DNA from: JADKAV01 sp963818505
Lineage (GTDB): Bacteria; Actinomycetota; Actinomycetes; S36-B12; UBA10799
NCBI GenBank assembly: GCA_963818505.1
Contig: CAWFSJ010000005.1
Span: 1,054,001-1,118,000, forward strand
Length of the DNA: 64,000 nt
Direction of reading: 5' to 3'
The notes beneath the pieces were generated by a model. The model saw only the letters and a program-made list of their open reading frames with translations, made no database searches and was not told the origin of the DNA. Position 1 is the first letter of the stretch; every line of letters begins with the position of its first letter. Position numbers and translations under genes: made by a program. Of this stretch, positions 9,701-16,472 are shown piece by piece.

Positions 9701-10344
9701 CGCCGTCGGCCACCCGCGTCGACAAGGGCGACAAGGTGACCTACACCTATGACGTGACCAACGCCGGCACGATGCCTCTGGCCGACATCCGGGTCAGCGA
9801 CGACAAGTGCTCGCCGGTGACCTACGTCAAGGGCGATGACAACGCCGACGGTCTGCTGACGTCCTCATCCATGGGCGAGGGCTGGCCCGATGAGGTCTGG
9901 ACCTACACCTGCACGACGGCGATCAACAAGGACACGACGAACACGGTCACTGCTTTGGGTGCGCCGTGGGACGCCGGTCAGATCGTGGGCAAGGACGTGT
10001 CGGCACAGGCCCAGGCGACGGTGAAGGTACGCCAGGTTCTGCCCATCGACGTGGTCGTGGACAAGAACTGCAAGGCCGACACGTGCACGTTGGTGAAGAA
10101 GTCCAAGACCAACAGCAAGGGTCTGCTGAAGTACCGCGTCCGGTGCCGTCCAGTGGGCAGCTCGGCATCCGGCGAGGTCCGGTACTGCCGCACCAAGGTG
10201 GGCAAGAACGGTGCAGTCAGCGTCACGATCAAGGGCTACCCGAAGGTCAAGGTGACCCTGTGGATCACGGCGGTGCCCAAGCCCAAGTACAAGGACACCT
10301 GGGTGCGCAACTCCTGGAAGCGGACCTGGGTTATCAGGCGGTAG
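3715..10344 (+). CDS. Giant secreted VWA/prealbumin-like/DUF7507-type repeat surface protein
   Basis: The 2209-residue protein has a signal peptide (about residues 1-28, ending AVAQD) and a von Willebrand factor A domain (about 50-280) with an intact MIDAS DASGS at residue 55. Two Cys-containing CSPVTY-type repeats follow (about 405-658), then eight prealbumin-like repeats (about 658-1530) with the pattern LTVxK, FxFxASG, YTVTE, W-x-L, CTxxN. Five further CSPVTY repeats (about 1530-2105) carry SGDTNTDGLVDPGE-like acidic loops that could bind calcium. The C-terminal 100 residues are basic and share a two-Cys domain with the other giant protein at 38039-44848. There is no LPXTG motif or final membrane segment. 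ATG 3715 is chosen for the GGAGGGGG 7 nt upstream and the signal peptide. The likely role is adhesion or a surface stalk, inferred from architecture. Confidence 0.85.
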   Translation: MRGVFVGTAVTSLLLAGLVGAPPAVAQDVTPAAVTPVTNPSIAQTCGLDATLILDASGSIKTAGAVNTVRNAGKDLMNALKDTNSTLRITQFATFSGQLSSRVPVNAATTGSGGALSNGLANYYTPPPPRPSGVTIYNGNQQDNNALTWTNWEDGIKGIDDPELAIYITDGDPTAYNASATRTNVNTSSTGVALDNAITQANALKLNGTRMLVVGVGNGLTSSSSQDRLKKISGPLLEKSAAALAGKTINQVDAVAFTDFAALGVFLRSVVTSLCGNSVTVQKLAQSSSGADYLPASGWDITVEPTVSGGYTWVDPTGPEGPKTRATSGAQGAAAFQWKPKVASQTATVKVSESVKNEFTADRWTCDIKDTEGGTTTVSGTLGNNASFQFQMEPSDVAACKLYNDFNYTPGISITKEAADDPIRGNGVGWNETYTFTVKNTGNSTLSVTKPVDPQCMAVSAPSGPGAASGKLQPGDSWTYTCEVKIGPLPSKATPITHPNTVSVAGIDPTGFVVTDSANESIDVKTPRINIAKTAKKTGGATIPDGGTVPAGTKVTYVYTVTNTGNDTLSLVRASAVTDNRCSPVTYKSGDTNNNQKLETTETWLYECNTVLNPPSTVTSVTNKATVTSAWSNPQSRPQNNGAVTDDDQMTINIDRGANLRVVKLTNPGEVNQDFNFTLSGQGVPVADQSFKLNTSAAPGTPPASRNIALDGPDGAGSQYTITETGSSSWDITDLDCSKTPDSVDLATGEIKVTLLPLEDVTCVFANERRPTLTITKQTSPAGATQEFGFSASAPLSPSTFNLQDGQSQTFTDLAPGTVTIEESTIPDGWELDGISCNVPVVRTGAQIEVTLDYADKGECVYTNAELAPATLTVAKEDVPSTWDPSFDFTASGTGLVNPGQLDSKKFSLGLGDSKSYTVRPLKAGNTYTVTEDALPPTPPGESAFKLTTVVCIINGDTNNPVHGDAGTGVVDILLEPGDSAVCTYVNQQKPRLTIVKNAVDPQDPADDTSFTFNATGLTPAGQFSLTSGQKQGFTDLMVNAAFQVEELATPDWTLTSLECTGDGSAAVTADPSTAVISSVGLDYGDDVVCTYVNTKSPPKAFLFILKNTDPADSPELFSFNATDGAAFDENFPLAGGDYQSFEVDPGTYTVTEAAKAGWDLVEADCVVGPAPNPPGGGNPGKGSATVTLADAEIGVCVFENQQRASLTVDKITDVASAQEFEFTASSVPAGISPTTFPLVGGGAAQVFTDLKAGSVVALTEDVPTSAPDRWSLSDINCVGVTAAIYDVAAGEAEFTLPAGTEAGCTYTNTKVPSATVQIVKVADPADGTQFDFTASGADGGVVPADQSFSLAPDGDIDVKTMTVYPVDDGEMFTFAEASRPTNWNLDSIECLDDEIPAGTVDLPAGKVEIRLEPGDSVTCTFANRKDASLTVIKEAGDDPEQEFDFKRSFGANFSLKDQQTDHTNGLNPGAYTVQEFNLPADWYLSGPDGEHPVCVGTAAAVDYTPALGATVTLAAGEDATCTFANFFDYRPQMELEKTPDRTVTLEGKPVVYTYTLKNTGNVPLATVGAVNEVVVDDQCAPVTYQVGGAPPVLRPGETWTFTCGVAAMTPAKATNIATATMDGPDGELTATDTQTVEVRVPKLGLEKTVNKATVYPGTNVTYTYVASNLGDTAFEGPSDLDAWLTDNKCSPVTYVSGDTGDDHVMGVGEVWTYTCTAAISVDTTNTGTFTGTPFVDEGGPKQTGDPMFATDTADVVVIQKGIDITKSASAPGGVVQSAVLLVPVGTEVTYTYEVTSGQATTPMEVLDVTDDRCAPVEYQSGDTNTDGLVDPGETWIYTCKVTFSGAATVTNTVVVTAVEPILGGISTDSDNATVRSYKGSIAIKKSPSAELVPKGTPVTYTYTVLNNGTVDLTDITVKDDKCSPVTYKSGDTGDGVLKPDDQWTFECVSALQDDTTNIADATGTTPSGGKVNDATSVTVLVIGGRLNPAIAVVKTPSATRVDKGDKVTYTYDVTNAGTMPLADIRVSDDKCSPVTYVKGDDNADGLLTSSSMGEGWPDEVWTYTCTTAINKDTTNTVTALGAPWDAGQIVGKDVSAQAQATVKVRQVLPIDVVVDKNCKADTCTLVKKSKTNSKGLLKYRVRCRPVGSSASGEVRYCRTKVGKNGAVSVTIKGYPKVKVTLWITAVPKPKYKDTWVRNSWKRTWVIRR

Positions 10345-10346
10345 GC

Positions 10347-10401
10347 GTACTTTTCTGGTTGGCCCACAGCCTTGCGAGGCGTTGCCCAACCTGAAAAGTA
10401 C
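10347..10401 (+). terminator. Stem-loop just after the giant VWA gene
   Basis: GTACTTTTC plus nine more bases (10347-10364) pairs with GCCCAACCTGAAAAGTAC (10384-10401), 16 of 18 positions matching. A small GCCT/AGGC hairpin lies in the loop. It starts 2 bp after the TAG. No clear T-run follows, as is common for high-GC actinobacterial terminators. It is likely to separate the surface-protein gene from the polyphosphate gene. Confidence 0.6.
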
Positions 10402-10482
10402 GTCAAACTGGGCTGTTTTGGGCTTTATGACTGATTTGTCCGTACCTCATGGGTTGATCATGGGGGTACGCCAACCCCTTCG

Positions 10483-10500
10483 GTACATGTTCCGTTCACC
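10483..10500 (+). promoter_or_regulatory. Possible PHO-box-like direct repeat upstream of the PPK2 gene
   Basis: GTACATG and GTTCACC are spaced 11 nt apart (start to start), ending 54 bp before the PPK2 start. GTTCACC repeated every 11 nt is the PhoP-binding unit known from Streptomyces. One unit here is exact and the other is imperfect, so this is weak on its own. The phosphate-related gene downstream gives it some weight. Confidence 0.3.
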
Positions 10501-10554
10501 AAGCGCCGGACCCCCTTTGGTTGGAATACTCGCCCCAGGAAGCGGGAGGTCGCC

Positions 10555-12036
10555 ATGCTCGAAGTGTCCGAAGTCGGCAACAAGGTTGCCAAAGAGGCGT
10601 ACAAGGCCGAGGTGCCGACCCTGCGGGTAGGGCTGGTGAACGCCCAGTACGACCTGCGCAACGCCGACTTCCCCGTCATCATCTGGATCGCAGGTGACGA
10701 CCGGATCGCGGCCAACGAGATGGTGAACCGTCTCAACGAGTGGCTCGACACCAGGTTCGTGGGTACCCGGGTGTTCGCCGACCAGAGCCAGGAGGAGGAA
10801 GAGCGCCCGACGCTGTGGCGGTTGTGGCGGGCTCTGCCGCCCAAGGGTCAAGCCGCGATCTTCGCCGGTGGTCTCATGCGGGCGGCCACCATGCGCGTCA
10901 ACGACGAGATGAGCGAGGAGCAGTTCGGCAAGTGGCTGCGTCATGTGGAGGGGATGCAGGCCCAACTTGTCGCCGATGGCGCCTTGGTGCTCAAGTTCTT
11001 CCTGCACACCCCTGAGAACAAGCAGCGCAAGAAGCTGCGCAAGGCTGAGAAGAACCCCGAGACCGGCTGGTGGATCGACCAGCGCGACTGGGCCGCTCTG
11101 GAGAAGATGGGCCCGACCTTGCCCGTCGCCGAGCGCATCCTGCGCGAGACGAGCGCCCCCGGCGCACCCTGGACGATCGTGGAATCCACCGACAGTCGCT
11201 ACCGGGACCTGACCGTGGCCCGCACCATCCTGGCCGCACTCACCGCGCGCCTAGAGCAGAAGCCGGTCACCGGGCCGTCCCTGGCTCAGTCGGTGTTCGG
11301 CGAACTCGACGGTGAGGCAACCGTTCTCAGCAAGGTCGATCTGACCCAGGAACTGGACAAAGAGACCTACCGCGCGGAGCTGGCCAAGCAGCAGGCCAAG
11401 CTCTACAAACTGTCGATCGAGGCACGCAAGCGAGGGATCAGTTCGGTGCTGGCCTTCGAGGGCTGGGATGCAGCCGGCAAGGGTGGGGTCATCCGACGTG
11501 TCACCCAATCGCTGGAGGCGGGCGACTACCGAGTCAACCCGGTGGCCGCACCCACGCCCGAGGAATTGCGCTACCCGTATCTGTGGCGCTTCTGGCAGCA
11601 CATGCCACCTGCCGGTCGCTTCGCCATCTTCGACCGCACCTGGTACGGCCGGGTGCTTGTCGAACGTGTCGAGGGTTTCGCGTCTCCCGACGAATGGCAG
11701 CGCGCGTACGACGAGATCGCCGACTTCGAGGCGCAAATGGTCGAGCGCGGCTACTTCGTGGCCAAGTTCTGGCTGCACATCTCCCAGGAGGAACAACTCG
11801 CCCGCTTCCAGGCGCGTGAGGAGACTGCGTACAAGCAGCACAAGATCACCGAGGAGGACTACCGCAACCGCGAGCGCTGGGACGACTACGTGCAAGCCAT
11901 CGACCAGATGGTCCTGCGCACGACCTCCGCCGGAGCGCCCTGGCACGTGATCCCGGCCAACAGCAAGTACCACGCCCGCGTCGCAGTTTTGAAGGCCATC
12001 ACCGAAGGGCTGAAGCGGACCTTGCGCGAGCAGTAG
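10555..12036 (+). CDS. pap: Polyphosphate:AMP phosphotransferase (two-domain PPK2, class II type)
   Basis: At 493 residues the protein has the length of the two-domain PPK2 enzymes that transfer phosphate from polyphosphate to AMP, giving ADP. The second domain (about 255-490) is the catalytic one: Walker A GWDAAGKGG at residues 303-311, followed by FDRTWYGRVLVERVEGF and the lid-like TEEDYRNRERW. The first domain (about 1-235) keeps the fold (LWRLWRALP) but its Walker A is eroded to IAGDDRIAANE, as in known PAP enzymes. It acts in the cytoplasm in polyphosphate use and nucleotide recovery. The start follows GGGAGG. A PHO-box-like repeat lies upstream. Confidence 0.88.
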   Translation: MLEVSEVGNKVAKEAYKAEVPTLRVGLVNAQYDLRNADFPVIIWIAGDDRIAANEMVNRLNEWLDTRFVGTRVFADQSQEEEERPTLWRLWRALPPKGQAAIFAGGLMRAATMRVNDEMSEEQFGKWLRHVEGMQAQLVADGALVLKFFLHTPENKQRKKLRKAEKNPETGWWIDQRDWAALEKMGPTLPVAERILRETSAPGAPWTIVESTDSRYRDLTVARTILAALTARLEQKPVTGPSLAQSVFGELDGEATVLSKVDLTQELDKETYRAELAKQQAKLYKLSIEARKRGISSVLAFEGWDAAGKGGVIRRVTQSLEAGDYRVNPVAAPTPEELRYPYLWRFWQHMPPAGRFAIFDRTWYGRVLVERVEGFASPDEWQRAYDEIADFEAQMVERGYFVAKFWLHISQEEQLARFQAREETAYKQHKITEEDYRNRERWDDYVQAIDQMVLRTTSAGAPWHVIPANSKYHARVAVLKAITEGLKRTLREQ

Positions 12037-12102
12037 CCAGCAGGCGCGACTCAGCGGGCGGTACCGACCCGCGTCGCGCAACGATGTGTGGGGAGGGTGC
12101 AC

Positions 12103-14631
12103 ATGTCCACGTCCGCTGCACGCTTGCAACCGTGGGCAGTCGACGTTGCGGCAGTGCTCAGCGATCAAGGGGTGGATGCTGAACTGGGCCTCACCGGGGT
12201 TGAGGTGCAACGACGCCTCGATGACGTTGGACCCAACGCCTTGCCCGAAGCGCCGTCCCGCGGGATCGGCGGGCTACTGCTCGACCAGTTCAAGGACGTC
12301 CTGATCTACTTGCTGCTGGCCGCGACCGTGATCTCGGTTGTGGTGGGGGAGGTTCTCGAAGCGGTTGTGATCGCGATCATCATCGTCATCAACGCGGTCA
12401 TCGGTGTGTTCCAGGCGTATCGCGCCGACCAGGCGCTCGCGGCGCTGCAACGCATGAGTGTGCCGACCGCGCAGGTCGTGCGCGATGGCGACGCCCAAGG
12501 TGTGGACGCCCGCGGGGTCGTGCCGGGGGACGTCGTCCTGCTCGTCGCGGGGGACGGGGTCCCGGCCGATGTGCGCCTGGTCGCTAACGCAGGCGTACAA
12601 GCCGCTGAGGCCGCTCTCACGGGCGAGTCGACGCCGGTGATCAAGTCGGTTTATCCGCTGCCCGTCGAAACCCCTGTGGCCGACCGGGCGAACATGCTGT
12701 TCCGCGGTACCGAGGTGGTCGCAGGAGCAGGCCGCGGTGTCGTCGTGGCCACTGGGACGGCCACCGAACTCGGTGAGATCGCCGGCTTGGTGGCTGGCGC
12801 CGACGCCGTACAGACCCCCCTGCAGCGCCGGCTTGCGCGCCTCGGTCGCACGATCGCGATCGCGGTCGTCGTCATTTGCCTGATCGTGTTCGCCGCGGGG
12901 ATGTTGCGCGGTGAGGACCCAGTGCAGATGCTGCTCACCGCGGTGTCCTTGGCGGTGGCAGCGGTTCCCGAGGCGCTACCGGCAGTCGTCACGATCACGT
13001 TGGCCCAAGGGGCCTCGACCATGATCAAGCAGCGGGCGCTCACGCGTCGGTTGCCAGCCGTGGAGACCCTGGGTTCGGTCACCCACATCTGCGCCGACAA
13101 GACCGGCACGCTGACGCGCAACCGCATGACCGCCGAACGGGTGTGGTTGCAGGACGGGCACACGGTCGAGGAACTTGCACAGGTGGCGACCTTGTGCAAC
13201 GACGCACATCTTGGTCCCGGCGATGCCGAGCCGATTGGCGATCCCACAGAAGTGGCGTTGCTGCAATTCGCCCGGCCCTTGTGGGACGGGTCCGGTTGGC
13301 GCCGCGTGGATGAAATCCCCTTCGACTCCTCCAGGATGCGCATGACAGTGGTCTGCGAGGGCGACGGGCTGTGCGTGTTCACCAAGGGGGCACCCGAGGT
13401 GCTCCTGCCGTTGCTGCGCGAACAGGATGCAGTTGCGGCCCAAGCGATGGCCATGGCAGCCGATGGCTTGCGGGTCCTGGTGTTCGCCCGGCGTTGCCTG
13501 GCTGGGGCAACTGCGATCGAGGAGGTCGAGACCGATCTGGAGCCGATCGGTTTGATCGGTCTGCTCGATCCCCCACGCGACGGTGTGCTCGACGCGATCG
13601 GTCAATGCTCCACGGCTGGGATCGTCCCCATAATGATCACCGGTGATCATCCGGCCACTGCTGCGGCGATCGCCGACCGGGTGGGGATCCGCGTCGGTGA
13701 CACCGTGACTGGCGTCGAACTCGCGGCCCTGGATGATCAGCAGTTCGCCGAGAGGGTGGACGGCATTGGGGTCTACGCCCGTGTCGATCCGGCGCAGAAG
13801 ATCCGCATCGTGCGTGCGCTGCAAGCCCGCGGCCATGTAGTGGCCATGACCGGTGACGGCGTGAACGACGCCCCGGCCCTGAAGCAAGCGGACATCGGTG
13901 TCGCGATGGGCGACGGTGGAACGGATGTCGCGCGCGGTGCCGCCGACCTGGTGCTGCTGGACAACAACTTCGCCACCCTGGTCGCTGCCGTGCGGCAGGG
14001 GCGGCGCATGTACGACAACATCCGGCGCTTCGTGAAGTACGTCCTCACTGGCAACAGCGGTGAGATCTGGACGGTGTTCCTGGCTCCGTTCCTGGGTTTC
14101 CCGCTGGCCCTGCTGCCGCTGCAGATCCTGTGGATCAACCTTCTGACCGACGGTCTTCCGGGCCTGGCGCTGGCCGCGGAACCGGCGGGCAAGGACATCA
14201 TGAACCGGCCCCCGCGCCCGCCCCGGCAGAGCGTGTTCGCCGGCGGGATGGGTGCACACATCATCTGGGTGGGGGCTTTGATCGGAGGTCTCTCGTTGAC
14301 GGCGCTGGCCGTGGGCTACCACTCTGGCTCACCCAACTGGCAGACGATGGTCTTCACGACGTTGGTGTTCTGCCAGGTGGTGCACGCGTTCGTGATCCGC
14401 TCGGAGCGCCGCAGCGTCTTCGCCATCGGACTGCTGAGTAACCGGCCGATGGTGGTAGCACTTGCGATCACGGTGGTGCTGCAGGTGTTGGTGGTCTACT
14501 GGCAGCCGTTGCAGAAGGCCTTCGGGACCGGGGCCTTGACCCCTGGGGAGCTGGCCTTGTGCATCGGGCTGGCGCTGGTGGTGTTCGTTGCCGTCGAGGT
14601 GGAGAAGCTGATCCGTCGCACGATCAGGTGA
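12103..14631 (+). CDS. P2-type cation-transporting ATPase, calcium-pump-like
   Basis: The 842-residue integral membrane pump has all P-type landmarks: the TGES actuator loop at residue 173, phosphorylation motif DKTGTLT with Asp at 332, and TGDGVNDAPALKQADIGVAMG in the hinge. The membrane ion site in TM4 reads VPEALP near residue 288, close to the PEGLP of SERCA/PMR1-type calcium pumps. The N-terminal cation-ATPase domain (QGVD, GLTxxEVxxRL, GPNALPE) and a C-terminal block of about six membrane helices are present. Calcium or another divalent cation is the likely substrate, but the residues seen do not prove it. ATG 12103 is preferred because GGGAGGG ends 5 nt upstream; GTG 12088 is an in-frame alternative. 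Confidence 0.88.
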   Translation: MSTSAARLQPWAVDVAAVLSDQGVDAELGLTGVEVQRRLDDVGPNALPEAPSRGIGGLLLDQFKDVLIYLLLAATVISVVVGEVLEAVVIAIIIVINAVIGVFQAYRADQALAALQRMSVPTAQVVRDGDAQGVDARGVVPGDVVLLVAGDGVPADVRLVANAGVQAAEAALTGESTPVIKSVYPLPVETPVADRANMLFRGTEVVAGAGRGVVVATGTATELGEIAGLVAGADAVQTPLQRRLARLGRTIAIAVVVICLIVFAAGMLRGEDPVQMLLTAVSLAVAAVPEALPAVVTITLAQGASTMIKQRALTRRLPAVETLGSVTHICADKTGTLTRNRMTAERVWLQDGHTVEELAQVATLCNDAHLGPGDAEPIGDPTEVALLQFARPLWDGSGWRRVDEIPFDSSRMRMTVVCEGDGLCVFTKGAPEVLLPLLREQDAVAAQAMAMAADGLRVLVFARRCLAGATAIEEVETDLEPIGLIGLLDPPRDGVLDAIGQCSTAGIVPIMITGDHPATAAAIADRVGIRVGDTVTGVELAALDDQQFAERVDGIGVYARVDPAQKIRIVRALQARGHVVAMTGDGVNDAPALKQADIGVAMGDGGTDVARGAADLVLLDNNFATLVAAVRQGRRMYDNIRRFVKYVLTGNSGEIWTVFLAPFLGFPLALLPLQILWINLLTDGLPGLALAAEPAGKDIMNRPPRPPRQSVFAGGMGAHIIWVGALIGGLSLTALAVGYHSGSPNWQTMVFTTLVFCQVVHAFVIRSERRSVFAIGLLSNRPMVVALAITVVLQVLVVYWQPLQKAFGTGALTPGELALCIGLALVVFVAVEVEKLIRRTIR

Positions 14632-14646
14632 AGTGGGGCCGACGGG

Positions 14647-14761
14647 TATGTTGCGTTGTTGGGGCCGTGGGAGCCCATATGTTGCGTTGTTGTTCGTCCT
14701 CGGGCCTGCAACCAGCAACAACACGACATCGCAGACTCGCGGGGCGTAACAACGCCACAAT
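14647..14761. repeat. 115-bp four-site element, copy A
   Basis: Two identical 15-mers (TATGTTGCGTTGTTG) start at 14647 and 14678, and two inverted relatives (CAACAACACGAC type) start at 14716 and 14747. Spacing is 15-16-15-23-15-16-15, so like sites are exactly 31 bp apart. Copy B at 61482-61596 has the same spacing with different sequence between sites. This copy lies between the convergent ends of the ATPase and the SHOCT-domain gene. The transcript could fold as a long interrupted hairpin, or the sites could bind a protein at about three helical turns. Confidence 0.7.
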
Positions 14762-14776
14762 CGGTGCCGGTCTGAC

Positions 14777-15343
14777 TCAGGAACCTCCGAGCAGCTTGGC
14801 CTTGGCCGCGGCGAACTCCTCGTCGGTCAGCAGCCCGTTCTGTTTCATCTCCACCAGCTTCTGCAACTCCTCGACGGGACCGTCGTCGGAGGTGGCCGAA
14901 GTCGAAGGGGTGTCCAGCGGGTGGGGGATGCCGAACTCGCGGAACAGCGGGATCTGCTCCGGTGAGGCGCCATCGGGCATCCCCACGGCGAACAGGTTCG
15001 GGTCGGTCGGGCTGTACCAGGCAGGCCACACATCTCCCACCCGCGGCATCTTGACCTGGTTGATCAGGATCTTCTTCTGTGCCTGGAACGCAGGGCTGCC
15101 GTCGAGCGGCTCCATGAGGAAGGTGACCCAGCACTGGATGTTGATGTTGTTCACCACCATGCCGGTGGGGTCGACCCGCAGCAGTTTCGCCCGGGCCTTC
15201 TTGCCGGTGGCCATCAGGTCTTGAGCCTGTGCCTGCTTCTTCTTGCCGCCGCCGGACATGGTGTTACGCACCACGAACAGGATCACCACTGTGACGACGA
15301 TCGGGATCATGACGGACAGCAGGACGGTCGTGTTGAAGTTCAC
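14777..15343 (-). CDS. Membrane-anchored protein with C-terminal SHOCT domain
   Basis: The 188-residue protein has one N-terminal membrane helix (about residues 7-26), a basic segment and a central part of about 90 residues resembling small beta domains that act on bound ligands. The C-terminal SHOCT-type motif is LQKLVEMKQNGLLTDEEFAAAKAKLL (about 157-184, abridged). SHOCT segments are short helical pairs found at protein ends and thought to mediate oligomerisation. It starts with GTG 45 bp downstream of the DUF2231-cytochrome b5 gene on the same strand, so the two may be co-transcribed. The start lacks a clear Shine-Dalgarno. No specific function can be given. Confidence 0.75.
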   Translation of the reverse strand: MNFNTTVLLSVMIPIVVTVVILFVVRNTMSGGGKKKQAQAQDLMATGKKARAKLLRVDPTGMVVNNINIQCWVTFLMEPLDGSPAFQAQKKILINQVKMPRVGDVWPAWYSPTDPNLFAVGMPDGASPEQIPLFREFGIPHPLDTPSTSATSDDGPVEELQKLVEMKQNGLLTDEEFAAAKAKLLGGS

Positions 15344-15388
15344 CGGCCAATCATGGCGCGATTCGATCTCAGATCCAAAGTTTTGGGC

Positions 15389-16213
15389 TCACCCGAGCGT
15401 GCCGATCTGGTAGGTAGCCAGCATGTCCTCAGGCTTCGGCTGGCCCTCGTGCTGGCCGTCGAAAGCCGAAGAGCCGTCTGTGCCGCACAGGTTGAGAATG
15501 CGCGTAGCGCCGCCGGGGTGCTGGTCCTCCCAGTTCGTGACGTCGTAGACCATTCCGTTGACAGAGGTCCAGCAGTCCGCCGCCGTGCTGTGCTTGGCGA
15601 CCTCCGCTGCTGTGTAGGCGGTCGCCGCGGCGCTCGTCGAAGTGGTCGGCGCAGCAGATGTTCCGGCGGCCTCGTCGCCGTCACCGGTCTCGCTGCCGGA
15701 GCCCTGCGAGCTGACCTCGCCCTTCCACACCGATTCGGCGCCCGTGTGTCCGACCTGGACGATCCAATACAGGTTGAAGACGGCGACGACAGCGGCTACC
15801 AGCCCGAAGATCACAACCAAGGCCTTGCCCGCATTCTCTCGCTTCACGTAGGAGCGCTGAACGAACCACAGCGCCAACGCGGCGAGGAACAGAACACCGG
15901 CGATCAGGGGCATCCGGTCGCCCCACTCGGCGTGCTCGAATCCGGGTTCGCCCACCAGATCCTCGAGTTGCTCGCCCGATTCCTTGGCGACGAAGGAGGA
16001 CACCGTGGCCACGAGCGCCAGACCCCACACGACCCAGCCGTAGCGGGCCCCGAATTTGGGCCACACGGCCATCAACAACAGTCCCAGAGCGGCCACCGGC
16101 ACGAATACAACGGCTGCGTGGACGACCAGCGGGTGGACCGGGATCCCCTGGATGAGGCCGAATGGGCTCGATTCCCCTTCAGCGGGGAGCATGGCAATTA
16201 GTTGGCTATTCAC
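15389..16213 (-). CDS. DUF2231 membrane protein fused to a cytochrome b5-like haem domain
   Basis: The 274-residue protein has a DUF2231-type membrane part (residues about 24-155) with HPLVVHAAVVFVP in the first helix and four membrane segments in total. A Gly/Ser/Thr/Ala linker (165-200) leads to a C-terminal cytochrome b5 fold (201-272). Haem ligands are visible as HPGG (His232) and a second His in FDGQHEGQ (His255). DUF2231 proteins are linked to membrane redox chemistry; the fusion suggests electron transfer at the outer face. GTG 16213 gives this length, and ATG 16192 is an equally plausible start; neither has a clear Shine-Dalgarno. The 259 bp upstream, shared with the divergent actP operon, show no strong motif. 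Confidence 0.85.
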   Translation of the reverse strand: MNSQLIAMLPAEGESSPFGLIQGIPVHPLVVHAAVVFVPVAALGLLLMAVWPKFGARYGWVVWGLALVATVSSFVAKESGEQLEDLVGEPGFEHAEWGDRMPLIAGVLFLAALALWFVQRSYVKRENAGKALVVIFGLVAAVVAVFNLYWIVQVGHTGAESVWKGEVSSQGSGSETGDGDEAAGTSAAPTTSTSAAATAYTAAEVAKHSTAADCWTSVNGMVYDVTNWEDQHPGGATRILNLCGTDGSSAFDGQHEGQPKPEDMLATYQIGTLG

Positions 16214-16472
16214 ACATCGGAGTGTGCCAATTACGCGACCCGCAGGCGCGGTTGTATGCGGAGACTGTGCGCGGACTTAACACAGGCGCAACGTGCCCGC
16301 CGTTCGTCGCGTCCGCCGACCGTTGGTCGCAGCTGCCTGCACCACCGATGGGCCTGCTTGCGCCGCTCGCCGCAACTGCCCGTGAAGGCCGTTCCGCAGG
16401 TGCCCGCACCCCCATAACTTGTCACCACCGGTGCGGATTCCCCGCCCGGTGAGGATTCGGAAGGCAGGACCG

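Noticed and set aside
3715..10344. LPXTG sortase anchoring of the VWA giant
   Set aside because: No LPXTG or similar motif with a following hydrophobic segment is present at the C-terminus; the tail is basic. The same is true of the other giant protein.
12976..14322. Antisense frame over the P-type ATPase
   Set aside because: The sense frame holds all P-type motifs; the antisense product has no recognisable pattern.
14647..14761. CRISPR-like array
   Set aside because: There are only four sites of 15 nt, half of them inverted, with 16- and 23-bp gaps and no cas genes.
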